Below are positions 43,684-53,700 of a stretch of 64,000 nt of DNA, piece after piece; positions within the stretch are counted from its first letter, which is position 1; the number at the start of each line of letters is the position of its first letter. The translations under genes were made by a program, and so were the position numbers. The notes under the pieces are model-generated. The model was given only the letters and a program-made list of their open reading frames with translations, made no database searches and had not been told where the DNA came from. Source of the stretch: Macrocystis pyrifera. Its lineage: Eukaryota; Sar; Phaeophyceae; Laminariales; Laminariaceae. Location: positions 2,826,320 to 2,890,319 of the forward strand of contig JASSKH010000035.1 in the NCBI GenBank assembly GCA_031763025.1, in the 5' to 3' direction.

Positions 43684-44622
43684 GAGTTTCGGAAAAAAAA
43701 AAAAAAAAAAAAAAAAAGCGCTCAGGGTGTTTGTTGCTCAGGGTTTGTCTCTCGCCGCATAAAAGACCTTGACGGCTATTTTTTTCCCTGAGCGGATTCT
43801 TTTTTTGCAGATGATCAGGGTTACCCTGAGCAAAGAAACTGCTCAGGGTATAATGGTCATGGCACAGAGCACAGGTAGTAAAGGATGCCTGTACCGCCAC
43901 ACAAGCAGTCCGGGACTGACACTGACTCGCCGCCATAGCTTAGGGCGACAAGGCGCGCCATCTCCTCGAACCAGTCTTCGCTTGGTTTGTGATTCTTTGG
44001 CGGCGAGGAAGTAGCTTCGGCAATCTCAGCAGACAAAGAGGTGGAGCATACATCATCTATTTTAGAAAAAATGAAGTCAAGCGACCTACCAACCTCACGC
44101 TGCGTGACGGTGAGGAGGGCGGTGATGGGGTAGAAGGTACGCGAGGCGGACGCCCACTGCCAAAGCGTTGGGGCAACCGGGCGCACCACCTCCTCCATCA
44201 CCAGTAGGCGTTTGGTTGTGATGGGACTGCAAGTACTGCTGTATAGCAGCTGTACAGCAGGCAATCGCAGCAGGCGAGGCAAAGTGAGCAGGAGCAGCTC
44301 GATAGATAGAAGCACATCACGCTGCACACTAAAACGAAGACACGCAACCTCGAGCTGGGTGGCGGCTTGGAGGACAGCGACGATGGAGATCGTGTTACAG
44401 TCATGGAGCGGGAGGGGCAGGTCGGGGCGAAAGGTGGTGGAACACGCGGCGGTCGACTGCACGATACTCGAAGCTTGCTGTGAAAAATCGGGAAGCTTGA
44501 ACGCGGGTCCACGTCATACTTATTCCTCCTCCCACGCTGAGCGTTTTTTTTTTTTAATGTTTCCAAATCCTGGAAGCAACCACCATGAGCACTCACCCTG
44601 AGCATTTTTTTTTTCCGAAACG
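43684..44622. mobile_element. Inverted-repeat element with CTCAGGGT ends
   Basis: The left end GTTTCGGAAAA(A)n followed by GCTCAGGGTG (43685-43732) is mirrored by CACCCTGAGCA(T)n then CCGAAAC (44594-44621). Extra CTCAGGGT/ACCCTGAG words occur at about 43738, 43789, 43834 and 43851. The interior holds a 201-codon minus-strand frame (44462-43857) with no domain I recognise. It could be a decayed element-borne gene. Confidence 0.65.
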
Positions 44623-44888
44623 CTCTAAGGGTGTGCCTATACAGAATCGAAAAGCGCAATCGAAAATCGAATTCATTTCGATTTCGATAAAAAATAGCCA
44701 AGGTGTTCAAACAGAATCGAAAATTGAAAATACAAATCCAGGCGAAAAGCAGCGAAGAGCACAACTTGCTTGGGCCGTGCGCAAGTGTGCACACATGCCG
44801 GCAATCTTTTAATGGCGCTCAGATTTGTATTTTTCGATCCCAAAAATGAAAGCATCTGCTTTCAGGGTAAAATGAAAGCATCTGCTTT

Positions 44889-45616
44889 CAGGGTGTTTCC
44901 TATGTGGTTCGATTTTTGAGCTTCAGATTTTGACCCGGTGGCGTTTTCAGATGTGAACTTGGCAAATCGAAACAGTCTTCCTATGCAGAGATTCGAGCAA
45001 ACACCGAGACCAACCGATGTTGTTGTGCTCTGGTGCCGCGAAGAAACGCGCTGGGTGCTCGTGGGACCCAAGCGTCCGAGCCAACGCTGACTGCCTTCGG
45101 TCTGGCAGCGAAGAGACGTGGCGAGTGCGCTAGAGTTACCTGTCTTGGTATTTTGTGTTTCACAGCAGTGTAACTGACTGCTGCTGTTGTACAGGAGTGT
45201 AGTCTACGAGTACGTGTCCACAGAGAGGTGCGCGCCGAGTGAGCGTCTCTTGGTCTCTAGGCCGGAGCCCGCGCCAACCGACTGTAGTCTGGCCACGGCG
45301 CCGCCCGCCGACAGCGCGTCGGGCGCGAATCAACGTCGCTATACAGCTGTGTCACTGATCAACCCATCGATCGTTCTGCTGCTGTTTAATGTCGTGCATA
45401 TTATCTTGAATTTAGAGACCATGCCATTTGTCGATTTATTTGATGACCCAAGTCGTCGGATTTTGGGCCAAAACCGAACAATTTGGGACATCGAATTCTC
45501 ACATCGATTTTTTTTCGGTCAGATTTTGCATACTCGGACCGTATAAACAGGGGCCTTCATTTTTTAGATATAAAAATACAAGTCTGAAGCTCGAATCGAA
45601 CCGCATAGGAAACAGC
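44889..45616. mobile_element. ~730-bp inverted-repeat element, copy H2
   Basis: Same orientation as H1, starting CAGGGTGTTTCCTATG and ending CGAACCGCATAGGAAACAG. It is colinear with H1 throughout. Just upstream, a 27-bp phrase ending GCATCTGCTTTCAGGGT is directly duplicated (about 44846-44894). Confidence 0.8.
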
Positions 45617-46320
45617 CTTATGCTGTTCGAATATGCAAAATTTGACCGGATTTTTCTCAATTAGAGAAACCGATGGCCCAAGTCGTCAGATTTAGGCCCA
45701 AAATCAGACGACTTGGGTCAAAAATTAAAAAAAAAAAAAAAAAAATGGCATGTTCTCCAAGTTTAAGATGCTATCCACGACACCAAGCAGCGGCAGAACG
45801 ATCGACGAGTTGGATGGTGGCACAACTGTATAGCGACGTTGCTTCGCGCCTTTCGCGCTGTCGGTGGTTGGCGCGTCTCTCCGTGGCCAGACTACAGTCG
45901 GCTGGCGCGGGCTCGGGCCTAGAGAGCAAGAGAAGCTCACTCGGCGCGCACCTCTCCGTGGATACGTACTCGTAGACTACACTCCTGTACAGCAGCAGTA
46001 GTAGCAGCAGTCTGTCACATTGTGAAATACATATACCAAGACAGGTTGACTCTAGCGCACTCGTCACGTCTCTTCGCCGCTAGACCAAAGGCAGTCAGCG
46101 TTGGCTCGGACGCTTGGGTCCTACGCGCAGTGCAGCACACCCGCCGCGTCTCAGACCACAGCAACAGCAAGTGGTCTCGGCGTTTGCTCGAATCTCTGCA
46201 AAGCACAATTAATCCGATTTTTTCACATAGGAAGACTGCTTCGATTTGCGAAGTTCACAGCTGAAATTTCGATTGGGCCAAGATCTTGAGCTCAAAATCT
46301 GAACCGCATAGGAAACAGCA
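45617..46320. mobile_element. ~700-bp inverted-repeat element, copy H3 (inverted)
   Basis: Reverse-oriented copy lying tail to tail against H2. The outer end reads GAACCGCATAGGAAACAGCA. The inner end is short or shared with H2 (CAGCCTTATGCTGTTCGAATATG). It contains an A(19) run at about 45728-45746. Together H2 and H3 form a 1.4-kb imperfect palindrome. Confidence 0.8.
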
Positions 46321-47861
46321 TGATACTATTAATGCTTACCTGGTAATAGATTACAGTAGTATTACAACATTTGAACTTCAAAGATGCTCCGTACCTGGAA
46401 GTAAAGTATAATATTAATATTAGTAGTCATGTTTGTGAACTTTTCGTACTTTTTCGAAACGAAGACTTTTTGGCAAAACGTCAAGTAGTCAACACGGGAA
46501 GCCCAGCCGGACACATTGGTCGAGGTCCGGGCGCGATCCATGCACTCCGCGCGTGGCGTGGCGCTCAAGTTTTTTTTTTTTCCTGCAGGAGTGGAGAAGA
46601 AGATGTCGCTAGTTTCAGTACTAGAGGCCGCATATTTTTTGTACGTACGGGTGAAACATCGTCATATTCTCGCCCTTTCATGTCGTCCGTACGTACCGAT
46701 GCCATTTTTTTGCGTCTGAACGCAGCGGAGACAAAAGACAATACAGCAGCAGAGCAGAGAGCGTGCTTACCCTTGGCTGCCTATAGCACTACAACCCTGC
46801 CGTCCAGCAGCAGCAGCAGCCGAAAGACAAGTGCGCGTGTGGCAGGTCCACATGCGCGTAGCTCTCCGCTGTACTGCTGTGGCTAGGTGGTTTATCTGAG
46901 CCTGAGATCGATTACCCCGCAACAACACACCACGTCTCTCTCTGACACTTTGCACAATCGTGTGATCGTACAACATGTTGGCGCTGTTGCACACTGCAGT
47001 GCGACTCCGGCAACAGACATCAACATCAGCAGCACAGAGAGCGTCCTAACCCCCAGCTAACTACAGCATCAACAGGAGGCAACGCCATGCACGTGTCGTA
47101 GACCCGTGCTGTACGGTGAATGGTTGCTCTGTATCGGAGTCTGTGCGAGCAATCAAATGACGCCATTGCTCTGCTGCTGCTTGCTGTGTGTGACAAAGAT
47201 GTCAAGAGACAGAATTTTCACCCCTTGACCGACAGCATCTTTGCCTTGAGACGCCTCGACTGACATTATATTACTAGGCTGTAGTGTGGAACACTCGGCC
47301 CTACACCCTTGACAACGCACGAATTGCGTTGCTTAACATATCTCGTGACAACTTTGGTGTGTGACGGCACAAGTAGATTTATACTACTGCTGTGCTCTTC
47401 TTCTGCTTGCTACCTGGTATAAAAAAATGACAGCATCAGCAACAGTGAAGCAGTAGTGCGATGCTCGTAGCAGTGGAGAAGCCAGTTGTCAGCAAGCATC
47501 TGCCTACGAGTATCTGTTGCTCGTTGGTGTTGCCGTGTTGCCCGCTACGCACCAGGTACCCTGCTAGTCGCTCGGCTTGCTGCAGGCTGCAGGCATTTTT
47601 TTGCGTATTTCTTTCTTCGCACCCAAGAAGTGGAACCGATCCCTCCATCCCGTGTACGCGTATATATGACATGTACGTATTGAACAATCATCGTACAAAG
47701 CACTCACTGTTGTTTGCCCTACTGCTGCTGCTGCTGCTGAGACTACCGGGCTTCTCCTACTGATACCAATAGCAGTGTCATTATTACAGTCAACCGAAAA
47801 GGTATCAGCAAACATCCCTGTTGTTCTGAGTATTGCTCACGTTCGGTCCCTTTAGTTTTTT
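46321..47861. other. Intergenic with CAG/CTG-type runs
   Basis: CAGCAGCAG/CTGCTG runs occur at about 46803-46822 and 47722-47741, and two ACCTGGTA 8-mers at 46338 and 47412. The segment 47193-47320 (ACCCCTTGAC, AGACGCCTCGAC, ACACTCGGCCCTACACCC) recurs inverted at 56326-56462. No gene is recognised. Confidence 0.4.
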
Positions 47862-48728
47862 TGCAAAATCAATTTCGATCCCTTCACTGAAATCAAGTCC
47901 ATTTCGATCCCCCAAAACAAATTATTTCCGGTCCGCCCACAAAATCCAAGTCAATTCCGACCACCCACACGAAAATCAAGTCAACTTTGATCGCCCTCAT
48001 GAAAAAAACAGGTGAATCGATCTCCACACTAAAAGCCAAGTCATTTCCGGCGGAACTCAAAAATCAAGTCAGCTTCGACCATCTGCACCAAAACCAAGTC
48101 CTAAAACTCATTTTCGGCCCGCACACAAAAACCGAGTCAAATTCGACCATCCACACAAAAGCCAAGTCAATTTTGATCACCTACACAAAAACCAAGTCAT
48201 TGTGGGCCTGCACACAAAAAGCAAAGTCGATTTCAACCACCCCCACAAAAGCAGGTGAATTGATCCCCACACTGAAACCAATTCATTTCCGGCCGAACGC
48301 TAAGATCAGGTCAATTTCGACCATCCACACAAAACCAAATTCATTTCGATACCCCACTCAAAAACCAGATGAATCAATCCCCGCACTAAACCCACGGTCA
48401 TTTCCGGCCGAACACTAAAATCAAGTCAACGTTGACTAAACACACAAAAACCAAGTCCGTTTCCATTCCCTACGAAAAAATCAAGTGATTTTCGGTCCGC
48501 GTACGAAAATCAAGTCAATTTTGACCACCCACACGAAAACCAAGTCAATTTTGATCCCCAACACAAAGCCCAAGTCATTTTCGGCCCCCACACCCCAAAC
48601 GAAGTCAATTTTAATCCCACCCTAAAAAGGAATTCATTTTCGGCCCTCAGAAAAACCAAATCAATTTCGGTCCCCTATGCTGAAAGCAAGTCAAATTCGA
48701 TTCCCCACTCAAAAATCAAGTAGATTTT
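47862..48728. repeat. 30-bp minisatellite, about 29 degenerate units
   Basis: The degenerate unit AAAAxCAAGTCAATTTCGACC is followed by CCCACAC. Spacing is close to 30 bp over ~870 bp. Because 30 is a multiple of three, some stretches stay open; the 143-codon frame at 47987-48418 reads HTKxKSI-type decapeptides. Nothing supports its being a gene. Confidence 0.85.
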
Positions 48729-49980
48729 TTATTAATAGGTGTCGTTAAGGGTTCCAACCCCTCTTACGTTTGCATCCTTTTCTATTTCTGCAAATGTCAT
48801 CCCATCAACTGTCCCGTTTTTAACGCATCCGCGGTATGTACCGTGTTGCCGTGTTTTACGCGGGTTGTGTGCAATGCGTCACGCGTAAAGTGTCTTCAAA
48901 ACTTTTTTTTTGTCGGCAGTCCTCGGCTTCGTTAGGGGCAGGCTTTCTTCACCATGAGCGCCATAACACCGACATATATACACATACCAACACAACATGA
49001 TGTTATAATGTTTGGCTGAATCAAGTCCATGAAACGACTTAATCAATAAGAACGGTTCCACACTACTCCAAGTATGTTTCGTCCCCAAAAATCCTGGTAG
49101 TACTTATTAATAGGCGTTACGCTTGAATCATTAGAGTATTACTGAGAGAAAATACTGATGTATTCTGCCATTATGTGTTAGGTTGGAATGAGGCCTCCAG
49201 CCGTTCCTGGGGACTGTCATTCCGGATTATCACCTTCTGTGAAGGAAGCGCAGATATTTAAGCTGGTAAGAGACACAGCGATGTCGTTGCTGGATAGGGC
49301 ACGCTGCTTGTATTTCACGATCTTCGTGTTATTGCTGATCAAGTGAGTCGAGAGCGGGAGAGAGAGCTCGAGTGAGCGAGGGTGGGCTTCGTCGGGAACA
49401 CAACTCAGCCCAGACGTTGACCTAAACTAGCCTGGTATGCACGTACGAGCCTTGCCGTACAAAATGTTCCCAGAGCGCTACGTAGCCATATAAGATTCGC
49501 ATACGGGTGTACAAGGCGCTTCGCTCCGCGGGCGGCCTACGCCGCCCGCTACGCTCGCTCAGGAAGGAAATATCAATGTATATGCGAAGCGGACAGAGGT
49601 CCATGATTGAAATGAATATTGTGTTTTTTTTATGGCCCCTGTAGTTAGCTGCAAACTGACGACTTGATAATGCCAAGAGTCCCGCCGCCATGCTTCAAGA
49701 GAATGATTGCGTCGGACGCCACATATGCTTCGCGTCGCGGGCGGTTTTCCGCTACGCTCGCTCACACGTCGTACATACGTACATACCCCAGGTAGGGTAC
49801 TTATTTCTTCTTTCGATGTGCTCTGTGTCTGTGTACTCATCGTATGTACGAAATATAAAGCACAGAACGGCACAGCAACACAGCAAAAACAGTGAAAATG
49901 AAACCGAAAATGTCTAAAAGAAATAAAATCCCCGTCCCCTTGCGTGTAATAATTTACTACTTGAGTGGAACACCTTACAC
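48729..49980. other. Intergenic
   Basis: The segment at about 49187-49222 (GGTTGGAATGAGGCCTCC(A/T)GCCGTT) recurs at 52247-52280. A phrase at about 49480-49510 (GTAGCCATA.AAGATTCGCATACGGGT) recurs at 51150-51180. No gene is seen. Confidence 0.4.
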
Positions 49981-49984
49981 CAGT

Positions 49985-50427
49985 TGTAGGGAAAGGTAGA
50001 CTAAAAATGTTACGTAACAAACGCTACATGAATTTAAGGCTTATAAATTCGATTTCCACCACATTCTGCCTCACTAAACCTGACTTATCTCTCCTTGCGA
50101 GTAAGTCAGGAACCCCGATGAGACTCTGAGTGTCCAAGTTTTACCTCGGACTGTCTCGGTACCGGACTCAGTATGCAATGATCGCATTGCTCTCATCGTT
50201 CCTTTCTAGGTTTTTTCTAAGTGAGTGAGTTTTACAGGTTCTTGAACATGAGATATTCCCCCTTTTTTTTCTTTTTTCGGGGGATGAAGGCGAGAATCGA
50301 ACCACGGACCTCGCTCTTCATAATCTCACATCCTGTCGACGACGCCATTGTAGGGAAATGTAGACTAAAAATGTTACGTAACAAACGCTACATGAATTTA
50401 AGGCTTATAAACTCGATTTCCACCACA
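49985..50427 (-). mobile_element. TRIM-like LTR mini-retroelement, copy 2 (young, with target duplication)
   Basis: Two 79-bp terminal direct repeats (49985-50063 and 50349-50427) start TGTAGGGAAA and end TTTCCACCACA. They differ at two positions only. Perfect CAGT duplications flank the element (49981-49984, 50428-50431). Read on the minus strand, the first internal bases after the terminal repeat are A-TGGCGTCGTCGACAGG, a plausible TGG-type primer-binding site. The purine-rich GTGAGGCAGAA precedes the other repeat, as a polypurine tract should. The interior is ~285 bp, non-coding and also contains a tRNA-like GTGGTTCGATTC. Size, TG...CA ends and lack of genes fit TRIM elements mobilised in trans. 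A tRNA-derived SINE dimer is the alternative. Confidence 0.85.
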
Positions 50428-50431
50428 CAGT

Positions 50432-51192
50432 CAAAAAAAGAAAAAAATGAAAAAAAAGAAAAAAAAATTACAGCAGAGCTTCTCTCTCAGCCTCGTACGC
50501 CGCCCGCCCCTCTCGCGACCATGTCGCCACCGATTCAGTCCGGGTAAAGCTTCCCTCCCTCTCTTCCACAGTGAGCCCCGTCACCCGCCTCGCGTGAAGC
50601 CCGGTGCTCACCGTGGACCTCGACTCAAGCTCGACAATGTTGGTGCTCATTCGGGGTACCTCCCTCTTGTGACTCTCAGCCCGGTCGCGAAAATAAGCAT
50701 CGCTTGAATATTATCTTACAATCCCGAACGAACCTTAAATACTCGTACGTACTCTATCCAAAATCACAAATGGAGGCCAGACAGAGCCTATTGATGCATC
50801 CCTCGTGTCTCGAGGCACACGCGACGCCTAGGCGCGAAAGCGGCGACCGCGCTCCTTGCAACTCCCCCTCTACTCGCCAGCATCCGCTGACACCCGCGAC
50901 GGTGCCGGGTTCGCCCGCGCAACCGTGCTCGGAGTACACGCACGCACACGAAACGAAAGAAGAAAAAAGGAAAGAAGGACTGAAAGTACGACGAGAAATG
51001 GAGAAAACAAAGACTCGCTGGAACGGTCCGGCAAGTAATAAACGGAGGCGATTCCCAAGTTGGAGCTCTGAGAGGCCAGGGGTGTACCAACCGAGCACGC
51101 TCAGAGGTTGAGATATCTATAAGTAGTTCTATATATTCCCAAAACGCTATGTGTAGCCATACAAGATTCGCATACGGGTATGTTCCTAAAGC
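50432..51192. other. Intergenic
   Basis: An A-rich tract (about 50433-50468) adjoins the TRIM target duplication. Frames at 50704-51111 and the overlapping minus frames are not supported by any domain. No gene is recognised. Confidence 0.4.
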
Positions 51193-51416
51193 GCCACGTG
51201 CAACCGTATCAGATTTGCGAGCGGGTATGTCCATTCCTATACGGTGGATGTGCCCACCACATTAGCCCACCCTGAATAGTCATAGATGCAGATTACACGA
51301 CGATGCCACGTGCAACCGTATCAGATTTACAAACGGGTATGTCCATTCCTATACGGTGGATGTGCCCACCACATTAGCCCACCCTGAATAGTCGTAGATG
51401 CAGATAACACGACGAT
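51193..51416. repeat. 112-bp tandem duplication (2 copies)
   Basis: GCCACGTGCAACCGTATCAG starts each copy, at 51193 and 51305. Copies share GGGTATGTCCATTCCTATAC, GTGCCCACCACATTAGCCCA and TAGATGCAGAT and are nearly identical, so the duplication is recent. Confidence 0.9.
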
Positions 51417-51721
51417 GAAAGGATGATAACCATATTATCCCAAAATCGAGAAAGAGAGATCGAAGATGCGCCCTAAGAAATTACGTGATAGATCTACCCC
51501 ACACCTGTTAGGGAGGCTTCGATGCCTCACTCGAGAAATAAGCGACTATCCGGAAGGGTACGTAATCCTTATAACACTTTCCCCCCCTCTGAACGGCGGG
51601 ATCTTTGGGGCGTCGGTACCGTATACGACCGTACGCTGACCTACCCGCTTCGTTTCAATACCTGGGGAACCAGGAAGATATATGTGTTCAGGGACGCACG
51701 CGCAAGCGCTAATATAAAGCA

Positions 51722-51800
51722 AACGTTCGAAGTGAGATTCGAACCCGTGTCCTGCCGACGACGCCAAATGTGAGGTGTTACCTGCTGAGCTATAAGGGTA
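51722..51800 (-). mobile_element. tRNA-like sequence with intact pol III A and B boxes (SINE head)
   Basis: On the minus strand an A box TAGCTCAGCAGGT (51792-51780) and a B box GGGTTCGAATC (51746-51736) have tRNA-like spacing. However, acceptor, D and T stems do not pair, so it is not a functional tRNA gene. It shares TTGGCGTCGTCGxCAGGA with the candidate primer-binding region of the TRIM copy at 49985. Most likely the head of a tRNA-derived SINE or a tRNA pseudogene. Confidence 0.5.
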
Positions 51801-51960
51801 AAAGATCGATCGATTGCTCAGCCCTGGGTAATCCTTATACCGCTCCAGGATGATCGTTTAACACATCGTGCTACATGCTCGTGTGGGAGGGTAACAACCT
51901 GGGTGCCAGTGGCAATGGTGTACAGTAGCAAATATATAAGCTTGGAGAATGGGATGGTCC

Positions 51961-52220
51961 GCTTTTGTACTCCTCCTCTTTCCACCTCGTAGTAGCGTTT
52001 CCGAGGCTTTTCTCCAAGCAGACTGGGTAATAGGGGATGGCCTTCTATTACGGGGGACCATAATAAATAGGACCAAATATTGTTAGTACAAATGGGTAAA
52101 TATATAGGTTTTTATATACCATAGGTCCTATTAACTATGGACCCCCGTAATACATCTACTCTGTTGTTCCAATATCTTGACCTCACTCGCAAGCCACGTT
52201 TGGTTCCATATATTGAACAC
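51961..52220. repeat. Duplicated segment, copy A (MITE-occupied)
   Basis: Paralogous to 53061-53215. Shared blocks are CACCTCGTAGTAG, TCTCCAAGCAGACTG, TAATAGGGGATGGCCTT and CTCACTCGCAAGCC. Copy A carries MITE copy 7 between GGCCTTC and CATCTAC; copy B does not. Confidence 0.9.
52048..52150. mobile_element. MITE family TTACGGGGG, copy 7 (with paralogous empty site)
   Basis: TTACGGGGGACCATAATAAAT left and CTATGGACCCCCGTAA right, flanked by TA at 52046-52047 and 52151-52152. The unoccupied paralogue at 53144-53145 shows a single TA at the same point, which proves duplication of a TA target. Confidence 0.95.
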
Positions 52221-53060
52221 CTTGAATACTGCCAAATTCTAAGTGTTGGGTTGGAATGAGGCCTCCTGCCGTTGCTGGTGACATCACCCATTCTGTATGG
52301 CTGTTGTTTTGCCTTTATTCTGATTGTTCTTATCACCTAGCCCGTCTGATGCCTCATGTAGGTCGTGGTGCCGTTTTCCTCTGGGCCTCTATACGCATAA
52401 TTCTGTACCTTGGGGTTCTCTTCGTTGTAAAGCTGTATACTCTTAGATTGTGGCCCACTTGTTCGCGCCCGTGAAGGCTTGTTGGTGACTTGGCCGCATT
52501 ATTTTTCTCGGCGTGGAGGTTTGGAGTATCGCCGACATTCCTCTGACCCAACCCTGCGCATTTCCTACTCACCAGTGACGCTGTAGAGGGTCCGGGTGGG
52601 TCACACAAACCTGCTACGTAAGGGAAATCATACGAAGCGAGCATCTCCTTGGCACACTGATTTGTCTACCCCACCAATCCGGGAGGAGGTCTCCGCCTTC
52701 TTCGCCTGCAATAGGTCATGGTGAAAACCTGATTGATCATTTAAAGATCGTAAACGCAAACCTTTATCGCCGACGCTGGCTGCTCGGGCCACTGTGTCCG
52801 AAGTGGACAACACTTGCCTGTAGCCGGCGTTGAGCGGCCATGAATCATAAATGCACCTCAGCTTGGACGGCTCGACTGACGACCCAAGGTTTATAGGCTC
52901 TCACACGGGTGGTTGCTTTATTACGCACACGATCTGAACATCCAGATCACCCCCCTGCTTAGCTAGCTCGCTTCCATGCATGACGGGTCTTGGATTGGCG
53001 TCTCTTGGATCGGCGTCTCCGCCGACACTCGACGGAGAGCGCCTGTGCTATGAATTCCTG

Positions 53061-53215
53061 CTTTAGTACTCCTCTTCTTCACCTCGTAGTAGATTTTTCC
53101 GAGGTTTTTCTCCAAGCAGACTGAGTAATAGGGGATGGCCTTTTACATCTACACTGTTGTTCCAGTATTTTGACCTCACTCGCAAGCCCCGTTTGGTTCC
53201 ATATATTAAAAACAC
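53061..53215. repeat. Duplicated segment, copy B (MITE-empty)
   Basis: The empty counterpart of 51961-52220. The sequence runs GGGGATGGCCTTTTACATCT without interruption, where copy A has the MITE. Confidence 0.9.
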
Positions 53216-53700
53216 CCAAAATACTTCAGGCGCTTCGTGTATTCGTAGTATTTGGGTTTTGTACTGCGGGATACTGCGAGTACTCGCAGTACCAAAGTAC
53301 TATCAATATAGGCAGTGTACTCGGAGTATGAAGTATTCTTCAACCATCTGTGCACCGCTTCGATCATTTCATCCCCATTTTATTGCAGAAAGCATTTACG
53401 GATGGACCCACGAGTGGGAGTTGGAGAATATTGTTTTCGGGGGAAACAAGTGGAGTGCTTAGAGCACTGGAAGTATTTCGAGAGTATATGCTGCGAGTAC
53501 TCGCAGTGTTTGCGGGTCCAATACTCTTGATTCTCTGAGTACTCCCAAGTATTTTTAATGTTCGTACTGCGGGTACTGCTTGTACTCGGGATTCTGTACT
53601 GCACATACTCCCAGTACTCGCAATATTTTAGGCCAGTACTGCAATACTCTCAGTGCTCGGAGTATACTCGGAGTATGAAGTATACTGGAAGCATCTGCGC
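53216..53700. repeat. GAGTACTC-rich degenerate palindromic repeats
   Basis: Many variants of GAGTACTCGCAGTA occur, with CTCGGAGTATGAAGTAT twice (about 53319 and 53669) and TGCGAGTACTCGCAGT twice (about 53276 and 53499). GAGTACTC is self-complementary, so the region is dense in small hairpins. No coding function is supported. Confidence 0.75.

Noticed and set aside
47987..48418. 143-aa repetitive protein
   Set aside because: Frame kept open by a 30-bp minisatellite. Units contain frame-breaking variants outside this stretch and there is no conserved non-repeat part.
51722..51800. A functional tRNA gene on the minus strand
   Set aside because: A and B boxes are present but acceptor, D and T stems do not base-pair, so it is only tRNA-derived.
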